From positions 1-64,000 of the forward strand of contig JAHJAA010000046.1 of the NCBI GenBank assembly GCA_018814305.1: 64,000 nt of DNA, given 5' to 3'. Below the pieces are notes generated by a model that was not told the origin of the DNA, ran no database searches, and saw only the letters and a program-made list of their open reading frames with translations. This DNA is from Pseudomonadota bacterium (lineage in GTDB: Bacteria; Desulfobacterota; Desulfobulbia; Desulfobulbales; JAGXFP01). Positions 16,460 to 25,883 of this stretch are shown here, in pieces (positions within the stretch are counted from its first letter, which is position 1; the number at the start of each line of letters is the position of its first letter). A program made the translations under genes and the position numbers.

Positions 16460-17260
16460 TCAATCACCCTCTTCAACCAATGTCCCACTGAATGAGCCGA
16501 CGAAGACCTTACTTTTGATCTTGACCAAGGTTTGCTTATCATCTGCAGTTATCCATAGTTGAATTTTCGAGTCATTACTTTTCTCAAAGACCCCTTTAAC
16601 CTTCTTCAGATCCGGCTCAACCAGATAGGTATCATAGAATTTACCATTAATATCAATGGTTTCCCGTCGAACAACCAGAGCTCTACCCAATGCATTTTCC
16701 TTCCCATCGGTAATCGGTCTGGTTATGGCCATATTCGGGGTTAGGGGCTGGGATAGAACAAAGAAAAGGGCCGCCAAGGGATCAACGGTTCCGGGCATAA
16801 TCGATATGGCATCGCGGGTCTTGCCGTAATTGGCATAAATAGCGGTAAGCTTTTGGTGATCAAGCTGCACCACTTCCTGGCGCCGCGAATGCCCTTCCTG
16901 CTGCTTTTTTTTGTAGAAAAGGGACTTGGTCAAGGACAAATCAGTGAATGATTCTATACGGTCCCTAACCTTATAAAAAAAATCGACAAATTTATTGGTA
17001 TTGACGGATAAGGAAAAATGCAGGCTCTGGACATCCCCAATAGTGGTCTGAGGCAACACCTCCAGTACGGCGTATCCGGCTGGAATATTTCCCCAACTGA
17101 TCTGATAAACCAGTCGCTCTCCGGGCCCAAAGGGAAGAACTCTTGGTTCCGAAGCCGAACTTGCTACCATGGGCGGACCGAAAGTCAGTAGCAGCACGGT
17201 CAGCATCAGGCAAAAACTTTTATACCGTCGTCCGCAGAAGACGGTTGGAACCTTAACCAT
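16460..17260 (-). CDS. exported DUF3108 protein
   Basis: A 266-residue periplasmic protein. The signal peptide (FCLMLTVLLLTFGPPMVASSA) is followed by the DUF3108 pattern: PFGPGERLVYQISWGNIPAGYAVLEV and later repeated beta strands, ending with WITADDKQTLVKIKSKVFVGSFSGTLV. Structure predictions for this family suggest a lipid-binding-like beta fold, but the function is not established. The ATG at 17260 is chosen over upstream in-frame starts (17278, 17290) because GAGAGG lies before it. It is co-directional and closely spaced with the cyclase and the Sfum_1244-type gene. Confidence 0.7.
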   Translation of the reverse strand: MVKVPTVFCGRRYKSFCLMLTVLLLTFGPPMVASSASEPRVLPFGPGERLVYQISWGNIPAGYAVLEVLPQTTIGDVQSLHFSLSVNTNKFVDFFYKVRDRIESFTDLSLTKSLFYKKKQQEGHSRRQEVVQLDHQKLTAIYANYGKTRDAISIMPGTVDPLAALFFVLSQPLTPNMAITRPITDGKENALGRALVVRRETIDINGKFYDTYLVEPDLKKVKGVFEKSNDSKIQLWITADDKQTLVKIKSKVFVGSFSGTLVEEGD

Positions 17261-17302
17261 GACATCCCTCTCTCTCATCTCCCCGGACACCTTCTCTGAA
17301 AT

Positions 17303-18373
17303 TCATAGACCTAGGGGCGCCAAAAGCTTCTGCTCGATGTGCCCCTTAATCATTTCAGGAGATTCCGTATCCAGCGCCTGAACAATCTCAGTCAAAACAT
17401 CCACCCTTTGTTGAATTGCTGTTCGGCACCGGAGTCGAGCTTCCTCCACCAGAGCCCAGTCCTTCGTCTCTAAAAATTTTTCGAAAACACCTGACATCTC
17501 AGGAAACAGGACCTTCCGCAACCCATCCAAAAATCCGACATACCAGGCCAATGAACTTTCGCGACGCTCCTTGATTATGTATCCAAGCATCCCGGAAGGA
17601 TTTGTATCGGTGAGCAGATCTCTCAGGGCCCGGACCAACAGCTCGATGGGGGAATGGGGAAAAACCGTGACTATCCGATGTAGGGCTGCACGAGAGAACC
17701 CTGTTTCGACAAATTCGCCAATCTCATGATGAATGAAGGAAGGAATTTCATGATCGACAATCTCATCAAGTTTTTCCCGGAACTTTTGCTGATCAAGCCC
17801 TGCTGCACCAATCAGACCATACAATCCCAGGACATGATGAAAAGGGGCACGATTGGTCGCCCTGATTTCCTGAATCTGGTCCCAAAAAAAGAAACGCAAC
17901 GATTCTCGACGAATGATAATTTCATTCTCTAGCAACATGGCAAAAGGACTGGAGAGCTCACGGGCCAATTCACGACCGAGGATAAAAACCTGACAGCCAC
18001 CCAATGGACGTTCTTCAAGTATTTCAGCCAGAAAAAAAATCGCCTTTAATGAGCGACCATAGCCCGCCCCATACCTGAGGTTATCCGCCCGCAAGACCTC
18101 ATTGATCGTTGAGACTTCAAACGGATCCATCCTCCAGTCGTTGATGGGAACGGTCAAATAATCATTTTCAGCAATTTGAGCCCATTCATTTTCCCTGGCA
18201 TCAATCCAATCCAATAAAACCTTAGGTTCCGGCTCATCCCACGGCTCTAGACCTTTTTGCCACTTGTAGAGATTGCGGAGCTTTAAAACCAGGGTACAGA
18301 GGGAATAGATCCCGTTGTCCCTGGCATCGGATAGCGTACAATTCTGTTGAATGATATTGGTCGGATTACTCAT
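17303..18373 (-). CDS. Sfum_1244-like protein of unknown function
   Basis: A 356-residue soluble, helix-rich protein. Recognisable stretches are LCTLVLKLRNLYKWQKGLEPWDEPEP near the N-terminus, RYGAGYGRSLKAIFFLAE, and HHEIGEFVETGF in the middle. These recall a Desulfobacterota-specific family named after Syntrophobacter Sfum_1244; this is from memory. No catalytic motif or membrane segment stands out, though several His/Glu (HHVLG, DHEIPSFIHHE) could bind metal. It lies eight bases after the UDP-glucuronate decarboxylase stop, so it is probably in the same operon. Confidence 0.6.
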   Translation of the reverse strand: MSNPTNIIQQNCTLSDARDNGIYSLCTLVLKLRNLYKWQKGLEPWDEPEPKVLLDWIDARENEWAQIAENDYLTVPINDWRMDPFEVSTINEVLRADNLRYGAGYGRSLKAIFFLAEILEERPLGGCQVFILGRELARELSSPFAMLLENEIIIRRESLRFFFWDQIQEIRATNRAPFHHVLGLYGLIGAAGLDQQKFREKLDEIVDHEIPSFIHHEIGEFVETGFSRAALHRIVTVFPHSPIELLVRALRDLLTDTNPSGMLGYIIKERRESSLAWYVGFLDGLRKVLFPEMSGVFEKFLETKDWALVEEARLRCRTAIQQRVDVLTEIVQALDTESPEMIKGHIEQKLLAPLGL

Positions 18374-18381
18374 GAATCCAA

Positions 18382-19350
18382 CTATCCGAATGATTCCTGA
18401 CCGCTCAAAAGCCGATCAAAATAATGGATGGTCTTTTTTAATCCCTGGCGAAGAGGCACGCCTGGTTCCCAACCCAAATCCTCACGGGCCCGTGTTATGT
18501 CGGGGCACCGTCGAACCGGATCATCGCCAGGCAGAGGTCGGTTGACCAGGGTCGAAGAAGAGCCGGTCTCTTCAATAATCATCAAGGCCAACTCTTTGAT
18601 CGAGAATTCGGTGGGATTTCCCAGGTTCACCGGACCGGTATATCCCTCCGGGGAGCCCATCAAGGCCAGAAATCCGTCGATCAAGTCATCAACATAACAG
18701 AACGAGCGGGTCTGGGTGCCGTTTCCATATATCGTGATTGGCTGATTCTGCAAGGCCTGAACAATAAAATTTGACACAACCCGTCCATCATCGGGCAACA
18801 TTCTTGGCCCGTAAGTATTGAATATTCTAGCAACTTTAACGGACATCCCATGTTGCCGGGAATAATCAAAAAACAGCGTTTCCGCACACCGTTTACCTTC
18901 ATCGTAACAGGAACGAATACCTATGGGATTGACATGTCCCCAGTAATCCTCTCTCTGAGGGTGGACCTCTGGATCGCCGTAGACTTCACTGGTCGAGGCC
19001 TGTAAAATCGGGGCCTTGATCCGCCGGGCCAATCCAAGCATGTTAATAGCCCCATGGACACTAGTCTTGGTCGTTTGAACCGGATCATACTGATAATGAA
19101 CCGGTGAAGCCGGGCAAGCCAGGTTATAGATCTCATCCACTTCCACATAGAGGGGAAAAGTGATATCATGTCGAATCAATTCGAACCGGGGGTTGCCCAG
19201 GCAATCAGCCAGATTGGCCTTGCTCCCGGTGAAAAAATTATCCACACAGACGACCTCATGCCCCCCGGCCAATAAGCGAGCACAGAGATGAGAGCCAAGA
19301 AAGCCTGCCCCGCCGGTGATCAATACCTGTTTTGAATCAATTTTTTTCAT
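18382..19350 (-). CDS. UDP-glucuronate decarboxylase (UDP-xylose synthase), SDR family
   Basis: A 322-residue NAD-dependent enzyme that converts UDP-glucuronate to UDP-xylose, a nucleotide-sugar donor. The Rossmann motif GGAGFLGSH is near residue 12, the catalytic Tyr-x3-Lys is in CYDEGKR, and the family motif [10 protein letters not shown] follows. ATG 19350 is chosen because it comes one base after the stop of the glycosyltransferase gene and starts right before the Rossmann strand; a longer frame exists upstream but would overlap that gene. The product could feed pentose into the glycoconjugate made by the two neighbouring glycosyltransferases. Confidence 0.88.
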   Translation of the reverse strand: MKKIDSKQVLITGGAGFLGSHLCARLLAGGHEVVCVDNFFTGSKANLADCLGNPRFELIRHDITFPLYVEVDEIYNLACPASPVHYQYDPVQTTKTSVHGAINMLGLARRIKAPILQASTSEVYGDPEVHPQREDYWGHVNPIGIRSCYDEGKRCAETLFFDYSRQHGMSVKVARIFNTYGPRMLPDDGRVVSNFIVQALQNQPITIYGNGTQTRSFCYVDDLIDGFLALMGSPEGYTGPVNLGNPTEFSIKELALMIIEETGSSSTLVNRPLPGDDPVRRCPDITRAREDLGWEPGVPLRQGLKKTIHYFDRLLSGQESFG

Positions 19351-19351
19351 T

Positions 19352-20083
19352 TCAATCACCAAGCAAATTATACCGCAGGATACACCGTAAGGCAGAAACC
19401 CCATCCCGCCACCCTATCTTCTTGCCCTCTTCATAGGTCCGTCCGTAATACGAAATCGGCACTTCATAAATTCGGACGCCCCTCACCCGCGACAGCTTGG
19501 CGGTCAGTTCCGGCTCGACCCCGAATCGTTTCTCTCGAATGGAAATCCCTGCCAGAACTTCCCTCCGGAAGACCTTATAGCAGGTCTCCATATCGGTCAG
19601 GTTAAGGTTGGTAAAGAGGTTGGATAGGAGCGTCAAAAATCGATTACCCACATAATGCCAAAAGTAAAGGACCCGATGGGCCCCATGGCCGGCAAAACGA
19701 GAACCATAGACCACATCGGCTTTTCCATCAAATATCGGTTGTAAAAGAATGGAATATTCACCAGGGTCATACTCAAGGTCAGCGTCCTGGATTAAAACGA
19801 TATCACCCTGGGCCGCTTCAAAGCCAGTTTGGAGGGCCCGCCCCTTACCCTTGTTCTTTTCATGAAACAGAACCACCAAATCGGGCCAGGAAAACGTTTT
19901 CAACAGCTCCATCGTTCCATCAGTTGATCCATCATCAATAACAACAACCTCTTTTCGATAAGGGGTTGCCAATACAGCCTGAAGGGTTTCACGGATTGTC
20001 TCAACCTCGTTATATACCGGGATCACGATTGTGATAAGGGTGGTAGCCGGATCAAGGGTCTTTTTTTTCATCTCAATTGTCAT
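19352..20083 (-). CDS. GT2-family glycosyltransferase, dolichyl-phosphate mannosyltransferase-like
   Basis: A 243-residue GT-A transferase. The motifs [37 protein letters not shown] (the DxD-like acidic pair) and YGSRF match the DPM1-like group that transfers a sugar from a nucleotide donor to a polyprenyl phosphate. No membrane helices are seen. It sits between the membrane GT39-type enzyme and the UDP-glucuronate decarboxylase. A pathway is therefore likely in which this enzyme charges a lipid carrier and the GT39 enzyme uses it. The acceptor is unknown. Confidence 0.85.
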   Translation of the reverse strand: MTIEMKKKTLDPATTLITIVIPVYNEVETIRETLQAVLATPYRKEVVVIDDGSTDGTMELLKTFSWPDLVVLFHEKNKGKGRALQTGFEAAQGDIVLIQDADLEYDPGEYSILLQPIFDGKADVVYGSRFAGHGAHRVLYFWHYVGNRFLTLLSNLFTNLNLTDMETCYKVFRREVLAGISIREKRFGVEPELTAKLSRVRGVRIYEVPISYYGRTYEEGKKIGWRDGVSALRCILRYNLLGD

Positions 20084-20160
20084 TATAGTTCCGGATTATC
20101 TTAATATCTCTATTCTACTGCTGCCTGTTGACACCGCAGACTCCATTGTAACCAGTAGGT

Positions 20161-22002
20161 TTATTCTTCAACCCGCTCGCTTCGACTGAGGATATCGAGC
20201 CTTGCTTGAGCTTTATTGAGCAAATCAGGATCAACATTATTAAGCGCTACCACCTGACGATAGATTTCAACCGCTGCCTCCGGTTGATCCGTAGCCTCAA
20301 AGGTCTCGGCAAGGGAATACATAAATTTTGGATCGACCTTGAGCATTAGAGCGCGCTCGATACTCTCCCGGGCTTTGAGTGGTTGGTTCATCATCAGATA
20401 TGACACCCCGAGATGATGATAGGCCGTGGCGTTGTTTTTATCAATGGCAATGGCTGCCTGATTGGCCTTGGCTGCTGCCGCTGGTTGATCATGAACTAAA
20501 GCTATAATCCCTAAGAGTATCGGAAAATTTACATTTCCAGGATATCGTTCAGCCCCCCTGCTTGCCATTTCAGTGGCCCGCTCGGTATCACTGATCGCCC
20601 AATAGGCCCGCGCCAGAAGAAGCTCCTCGAAACCGTTTTTAACCGGAGGGCCGATGGGAAGAATGATCATTCCGATGAGCACTGATCCGAGTAGTACCAA
20701 GGCTGGTTTTCGCCAAGGAGCCCGTTCACGCACCCATACATATGTTGTATCAAACATAATTCCGCCGCCAATCAATAAAAACGGGATGGCTGGCATCCGA
20801 AAACGGGACGAAGCATAGAAAACAATCATGGTGGTGAAGGCCGTGATGATGGGAACAAGTAACCACATCACCTCTCGTCGACGCCAACAACCGACGATCA
20901 ATCCCGGAATCCCAAGCATGGCCACCACCAAAAAATTCAGCGGTGAAAAGGACAGGAGGGTGGAGAAAGAAGCATACACCGGGAATGAGTTGTTTACCGG
21001 GATCTCATATGTACTGATTGCCCATTTTACTTTATGTGCAAGCCCAGTCAAAAAAAACTTTGGTTGCTCACGGACGTAGCGCCAGGTCTCACCCTGCCAA
21101 TACCGGGAAACCTCACGGACCGTTAGGGTCCTGCCGAGATCGTGTTCAGCCCTCAGACGAAAATCCACTTCTGACTCCTGTGGCCGTGGTTTTACAAAGG
21201 ATGGTGTACCATAGGTTCCGGTTAGATTTTCTGGATTATTTGAACTATAGAGAAGGCGCCCCGATTGGCTGTTTAAGAAGAGGAATTCTCCCGCCACCAG
21301 TTTGTTCCGCGCTGCCCCACAGCTCAATATGGTCATGAGACCAATTCCAAACACGACAGAACAGAGGAGAAAGGAATTGGTCTTGCCCTTCTGAATGAAC
21401 CATGAAAAGAGCAAAGTTAGTGGGACAATCAACACGAAATTAGCCCGTAAAAACACCAAGATTCCCGCCAAAAGACCAAGCAGAAACCAATCCGACTTTT
21501 TTTCTCTGATCCGGGTCAAGGCCAAGACATAAAACAGCGACCCGCTCACGGCTAAGGTCGTTTTAAGGATCACCAGAGTGTAATACATCGCCGGCGGATA
21601 AGCCGCATAGAGTAGAGCGCCAAGGCACCCTGCCCTCCTATTCCAGAGCCTGCTTCCTATTTGAAATATCAAAATCGTGCTCAGTCCATCGAGCAGGATC
21701 TGAACAATGCGAACTATGGCCAGATTGGTGCCACCCAACTTAAAAATGAAGGCCAAGAAATATCCGTACAACGGATCCATGTAAAATGGTCCCGGCTCCC
21801 CTGCCCAGAAACCAGAAATAATTCGCTGAGCCAGGGTAATGTAATAGTTCTCATCCAGATCATTACTGTACAGCAGAGGATTTTCCAGGCACTGAGCGAG
21901 CACAACTAACCGCAACAACAAGGCAAAGACAAACAGGAGCAGCGGAACTTTCCGCCACCATCGCCCCACCGATTGTTCTACATCCAGCTCTACTGAATTC
22001 AA
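20161..22002 (-). CDS. GT39-type membrane glycosyltransferase with C-terminal TPR
   Basis: A 613-residue integral membrane protein with about ten hydrophobic helices. The luminal-loop acidic motif SNDLDENYY is near residue 45, where ArnT/PMT enzymes have their catalytic Asp. A TPR-like tail (about 460-600: LLGIIALVHDQPAAAAKANQ, AYHHLGVSYLMMNQPLKARESIERAL) follows. Such enzymes move a sugar from polyprenyl phosphate to lipid or protein outside the cytoplasmic membrane. The start is a TTG with GGGGGA upstream; no in-frame ATG lies nearby. It is the first gene of the leftward block, 77 bases before the GT2 gene. Confidence 0.82.
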   Translation of the reverse strand: MNSVELDVEQSVGRWWRKVPLLLFVFALLLRLVVLAQCLENPLLYSNDLDENYYITLAQRIISGFWAGEPGPFYMDPLYGYFLAFIFKLGGTNLAIVRIVQILLDGLSTILIFQIGSRLWNRRAGCLGALLYAAYPPAMYYTLVILKTTLAVSGSLFYVLALTRIREKKSDWFLLGLLAGILVFLRANFVLIVPLTLLFSWFIQKGKTNSFLLCSVVFGIGLMTILSCGAARNKLVAGEFLFLNSQSGRLLYSSNNPENLTGTYGTPSFVKPRPQESEVDFRLRAEHDLGRTLTVREVSRYWQGETWRYVREQPKFFLTGLAHKVKWAISTYEIPVNNSFPVYASFSTLLSFSPLNFLVVAMLGIPGLIVGCWRRREVMWLLVPIITAFTTMIVFYASSRFRMPAIPFLLIGGGIMFDTTYVWVRERAPWRKPALVLLGSVLIGMIILPIGPPVKNGFEELLLARAYWAISDTERATEMASRGAERYPGNVNFPILLGIIALVHDQPAAAAKANQAAIAIDKNNATAYHHLGVSYLMMNQPLKARESIERALMLKVDPKFMYSLAETFEATDQPEAAVEIYRQVVALNNVDPDLLNKAQARLDILSRSERVEE

Positions 22003-22389
22003 ACAGAATATCCCCCTTCAGCAACATTCAGGTAAAATCCACCAGAGTTCGAAACCTCGGGTGGAGAATATCTGGGATAGAGCCTTTTAACTGTCATGAT
22101 CCCTTTAGTGAGCCTCAAAATTGAAACATGTTTACAGGACATAGATATTAGCGCGAGAACCTCAGGAGTGCGAACCCTCGGCCGGAAATGGTTCAGAAAC
22201 CACCGAACATTTGTCTGCGCGCCCATTCTTTCAGTAAAGCCCCCAGATATCATCATTCCAAGAAAATTTCATACCATGTTTTTTGAATCCTGTCATGAGC
22301 AACACGAGCACGAACAATGGCAAAAGCCGACGAGAAGCCCCATCATTTAGAAGGGAAGATCATTTTATAATACACTATTAAAGCCAGTC

Positions 22390-22707
22390 AGATATATCGG
22401 TAGATCTCAGGTTTCTTTTCTTTCATTTTCCCTTCTTCCAAGCAAGCGAGTTTCACCTCCAGAATTCCATCCTTGTAGTTCGTTCAATTCTGGCGGTATC
22501 GCCTCAATTGTCAAATCAACGATACGCCCTTGAACCTCTGAGAACAAAGCTACTCTTGTTCCTGCTTAACTTTTTTCTCCTCGCGAAAGACAAGAGGTCA
22601 TAATCCATAGTGATATCTTTATTCGCTTCATCAATGCTGAGAATTATTTTGCCACAAGAACTTTGTCTGCACCACCGAGATCCACGCTGGTGCCCACAGG
22701 ATCTCAA
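22390..22707 (-). pseudogene. possible decayed gene fragments
   Basis: The minus strand reads like protein in pieces. One frame gives KIILSIDEANKDITMDYDLL and then LSFARRKKLSRN. After a frame change another frame gives YKDGILEVKL near 22455, which resembles the last beta strands of Hsp20-type chaperones. Stops and shifts separate the pieces and no intact start-to-stop gene exists. The resemblance is short, so this is a weak call. Confidence 0.25.
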
Positions 22708-23054
22708 GCTGATGTAAAATTACAAAGAATGATCTCTGCTAAAAAATTCCAAAAAATCTTTTTTGCGATCACCGGCTATTCATCCACCTTCTAATGTCCT
22801 TTTTATCTAGATTTCACACCCCCCCCTTTCGATAAACATTTCAGCTCGCGCTCAAGGTGAATCAAAAAGATGAAACCTCATTCTAACTCCCCCCAAACCA
22901 GCCCGAAACCGACCCTAACGCTATGAAATAACGACCAATATAGCGAGTCACCCAAGCCCCCCACCGACTTTAACTATTTTTGGACCCCTCAACACCTATA
23001 AATCTAAATAAATTGAATGTCCTTTGGTCCAGCCCTCACGGAATACACCTCGAT

Positions 23055-23070
23055 TGTTTCACGTGAAACA
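23055..23070. promoter_or_regulatory. parS: parS centromere site 1
   Basis: A perfect 16-bp palindrome TGTTTCACGTGAAACA, identical to the universal chromosomal parS consensus. It nucleates ParB spreading for origin segregation. It lies 173 bases upstream of parA, close to the parB gene whose product binds it. Confidence 0.96.
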
Positions 23071-23092
23071 ATGTTGACCGATAGTGCTACTA

Positions 23093-23108
23093 TGTTTCAC
23101 GTGAAACA
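23093..23108. promoter_or_regulatory. parS: parS centromere site 2
   Basis: A second perfect copy of TGTTTCACGTGAAACA, 38 bases centre-to-centre from the first. Two tightly spaced consensus sites directly upstream of parA make this a primary ParB loading site, and place the replication origin nearby. Confidence 0.96.
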
Positions 23109-23242
23109 AACACTAAAAACACTTAGGGCGAAGGAAAAGATGGTGTGTTTCGGGGTTCACTGTTGCGGAAGGTATAAATTCAGAGTAGAAAGGAAATATG
23201 GCTGTGTGAAAAGTAGCCCCCCCCAAAGGAGAATGTAAACGG

Positions 23243-24049
23243 ATGGAAAACATGGGCAAAAAAGGGAAGGTCATAGCAATGGCCAACCAAAAGGGCGGGG
23301 TTGGAAAAACAACCACTGCGATCAATCTGGCGGCTTCACTCGCCTTTCTTGGCCAAAAGATCCTGCTGGTTGATTCCGACCCCCAGGGGAACTCCTCAAG
23401 CGGCCTTGGGATTAGCTGCCAAGACCGCGAAAACCACCTGTACCATTGCTTCTTGGGGGAATCTGAAACCCAGGAAAGCATCTGCCAAATTGCAGACCAG
23501 AAAAACCTGTCCCTTCTCCCGACCCATATAGACCTCATCGGGGTTGAGGTTGAACTTATGGCCGCTCCTCGGCGAGAAAGATTTATGGATCAAATTCTGG
23601 CCCCGATTAAAACCGAATATGATTATATCTTTATTGACTGCCCACCCTCCCTCGGCCTCCTCACTTTAAACGCGCTGGCCGCTGCCGATTCAGTGATCAT
23701 CCCCATGCAGTGTGAGTATTTTGCCTTGGAGGGTCTTAGTCAATTGGTCCGAACCATCCGCCTCGTCAAAAACTCATACAACGACCGTTTAGTCATTGAA
23801 GGCGTACTCCTCACCATGTTTGACCGCCGCAACAAACTGACATTCCAAGTAGCCAAGGAGCTCCGGGATCATTTCAAAGAAACGGTCTACGACACCCACA
23901 TCCCCCGTAATGTCAGACTCAGTGAGTGCCCCAGTCATGGGCTGCCTGTTCTGCTCTATGACAAGGATTCCACTGGCGCATTGAGCTATTTGAGTCTGGC
24001 CAAAGAATTTTATCGAAAGCAACAAAAAAGCCGGAGAACGGAAAAATGA
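23243..24049 (+). CDS. parA: chromosome-partitioning ATPase ParA (Soj)
   Basis: A 268-residue Walker-type ATPase that drives origin segregation together with ParB and parS. The deviant Walker A motif KGGVGKTTT is at about residues 18-26, Walker A' VDSDPQGN follows, and Walker B is in YDYIFIDCPPSLG. The length equals chromosomal Soj and there is no plasmid-type N-terminal HTH. AAAGGAG upstream supports the start, though the spacing to 23243 is a little long; 23252 is an alternative ATG. The stop overlaps the parB start by four bases. Confidence 0.95.
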   Translation: MENMGKKGKVIAMANQKGGVGKTTTAINLAASLAFLGQKILLVDSDPQGNSSSGLGISCQDRENHLYHCFLGESETQESICQIADQKNLSLLPTHIDLIGVEVELMAAPRRERFMDQILAPIKTEYDYIFIDCPPSLGLLTLNALAAADSVIIPMQCEYFALEGLSQLVRTIRLVKNSYNDRLVIEGVLLTMFDRRNKLTFQVAKELRDHFKETVYDTHIPRNVRLSECPSHGLPVLLYDKDSTGALSYLSLAKEFYRKQQKSRRTEK

Positions 24050-24942
24050 CCAGACCCAAGGCCTTGGGTAAAGGATTAAGCGCCCTGCTACCCCCGGATG
24101 AAAAACCCGAAAACAACGCGGATAATCCCTATTTTTTGTGCCCAACCGATCAAATCCAACCAAACCCCTACCAGCCAAGGAAGAACTTCAGCGAAGAGGC
24201 GTTACGGCAGTTGTCCGAATCAATTCGCGACAAAGGCATCCTTCAGCCCTTGGTTGTCCGAAAGCGGCAGAATGCTAATGGATATGAATTAATCGCCGGG
24301 GAACGCCGTTTACAAGCGGCAAAAATGGCTGGTCTTACGGAGGTCCCGGCCCTACTTAAGGATGTCAGCACTGTTGATCGCCTTGAAATCGCCATCATTG
24401 AAAACATTCAACGCCAAAACCTAAACCCTCTGGAAGAAGGTGAGGCCTATGCCCGCCTAATGGATGAATTTGGCCACACCCAGGAGGAAGTTGCAAGACA
24501 GGTTGGGAAACAACGATCAACAGTCGCAAACACCCTCCGGCTCTTGCAGCTCCCCGAATATGCCAAGGATGATGTGGTTAACGGCGCAATAAGTACTGGA
24601 CACGCACGTGTTTTACTTGCAGCTCCAGATCTGGCGAGCATGAGAGTAATTCGTGATGAAATCATCTCACGAAAACTCTCGGTTCGCCAAGCTGAAGCTC
24701 TCGTGAAAAAATTAAAAAGGGGGAGCTTCAGCACCGGCCAGCCCTTGGAAACGACTGGAACTAAAAGTTTTATTCCAGATTCGTACAGAACGTCTCTAGC
24801 TAACACATTGGCTAGCCACTTAGGGACTCGCTGTAAAATTATCCAGAATGGCGACCGTGGAAAAGTTGAATTGGAATACTTCTCCCTTGATGATCTGGAG
24901 CGCCTGGTAAGCCTCATTACCGGAGATCGTGCCATCTCCTAA
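24046..24942 (+). CDS. parB: chromosome-partitioning protein ParB (Spo0J)
   Basis: A 298-residue CTP-dependent clamp that loads at parS. The N-terminus RPKALGKGLSALLP is the ParA-contact peptide. The ParB/Srx CTPase fold carries NPYQPRK and the box GERRLQAAKMAG, followed by the helix-turn-helix region (EEVARQVGKQRSTVANTLRLLQLP) and a C-terminal dimerisation domain. It is coupled to parA by an ATGA overlap. The two parS sites upstream of parA are its binding targets. Confidence 0.95.
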   Translation: MTRPKALGKGLSALLPPDEKPENNADNPYFLCPTDQIQPNPYQPRKNFSEEALRQLSESIRDKGILQPLVVRKRQNANGYELIAGERRLQAAKMAGLTEVPALLKDVSTVDRLEIAIIENIQRQNLNPLEEGEAYARLMDEFGHTQEEVARQVGKQRSTVANTLRLLQLPEYAKDDVVNGAISTGHARVLLAAPDLASMRVIRDEIISRKLSVRQAEALVKKLKRGSFSTGQPLETTGTKSFIPDSYRTSLANTLASHLGTRCKIIQNGDRGKVELEYFSLDDLERLVSLITGDRAIS

Positions 24943-25076
24943 TCTGTCTTTATGATGTGTTCATGGGGAATTATTGTATATTTTATCCTCGGGTCTTTGG
25001 CCTTGCAATTCCCCTCTCCACTGGCATACTATTTAAGAAATCTTTTTTTCTAACCAATCATTAGCCCTGTAATCAA

Positions 25077-25883
25077 ATGACTTCATACCAAACCAATGCT
25101 GAGATCCTTCGCAAAGAACAGATCACCGGAGATATTTTCCGCTTGACCCTAAATTGTCCGGAAATAGCGGATCAAGCCCGTCCCGGTCAATTCATTATGC
25201 TTAAAGCCTCAGCGAAAAACACCCCCTTCCTGCGGCGACCTTTTTCGGTTCATCAGACATCAATAAATGGACGGGTCCAAGTTTTATTCAAGGTTCTAGG
25301 CAAGGGAACCGAGTATCTGGCAAGTTGTACCAGCGGCACTCTTTTAAGTGTGGTGGGTCCACTTGGCCGTGGTTTTACCTTACCCCAAAAAGGGACGAGC
25401 GTCTGCCTCATCGGGGGCGGAATGGGTATTGCCCCTCTTTTTTTTCTGGCCAAAAGGCTCAGCCGACATCATGACCATTACACCTCCATCAAGGTTATGC
25501 TCGGTGCAGCAACCGCCAAGGAGTTACTCACTTTAAAATCTGATTTTGAACAATTGGGTATGCCGGTGGAAATGGCGACGGATGACGGAAGTGCCGGCCA
25601 TCATGGTTTTGTAACGGATTTGGTTCAATCCACTATTGGGGAGAATCCCCCCTGGGCCTTTTATACCTGTGGTCCTCATCCAATGATGAAAAAAATCGCT
25701 CTTCTTTGCCGGGAAAAAGACTGCTTCTGTGAAGCGTCTCTCGAAACTATGATGGCCTGTGGAATTGGCGCCTGCCTCGGTTGTGTTATTCCTCGACCAT
25801 TGCCGACCGAATCGGGGGAACAATATTTTCATGTATGTAAGGATGGCCCGGTTTTTGACGCAGGAGATATCTTATGGAAATAG
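25077..25883 (+). CDS. pyrK: dihydroorotate dehydrogenase electron-transfer subunit
   Basis: A 268-residue FAD and [2Fe-2S] protein that passes electrons from the PyrD FMN to NAD+ in the class 1B enzyme. FAD is bound by the ferredoxin-reductase beta barrel (RPGQFIMLK, RRPFSVH) and NAD by the GGGMGIAPLF loop. The cluster ligands are in MACGIGACLGC and HVCKDGPVF near the C-terminus. It overlaps pyrD by ten bases. It belongs to de novo pyrimidine synthesis (dihydroorotate to orotate). The start at 25077 has no strong ribosome binding site but lies at the usual distance from the FAD domain. Confidence 0.92.
   Translation: MTSYQTNAEILRKEQITGDIFRLTLNCPEIADQARPGQFIMLKASAKNTPFLRRPFSVHQTSINGRVQVLFKVLGKGTEYLASCTSGTLLSVVGPLGRGFTLPQKGTSVCLIGGGMGIAPLFFLAKRLSRHHDHYTSIKVMLGAATAKELLTLKSDFEQLGMPVEMATDDGSAGHHGFVTDLVQSTIGENPPWAFYTCGPHPMMKKIALLCREKDCFCEASLETMMACGIGACLGCVIPRPLPTESGEQYFHVCKDGPVFDAGDILWK

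Larger units (their letters stand above)
22003..23242. other. 1.2-kb stretch without an intact gene, ending in the parS sites
   Basis: No convincing gene on either strand. It holds a hairpin at 22036-22062 in the leader of the GT39-type gene, pieces of protein-like sequence on the minus strand around 22390-22710 that are broken by stops and frame changes, a C-rich and A/T-rich section at 22800-23010, and two parS sites at its right end. I see no cluster of DnaA boxes. Confidence 0.6.

Noticed and set aside
19238-19246. Perfect DnaA box TTATCCACA, with others at 44439-44447 and 63530-63538, considered as an oriC sign
   Set aside because: The three boxes are isolated, lie inside coding genes and are tens of kb apart. 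No cluster occurs in any intergenic region, so no origin is called.
22036-22062. T-arm-like hairpin with TTCGAAA loop, considered as a tRNA fragment
   Set aside because: The stem and loop do not fit a tRNA T-arm (extra base, wrong loop order) and no acceptor, D or anticodon arms surround it.
22096-22350. 84-codon plus-strand frame in the gap before parA
   Set aside because: No ribosome binding site, unlikely composition and no family resemblance; it overlaps the leader of the leftward GT39-type gene.
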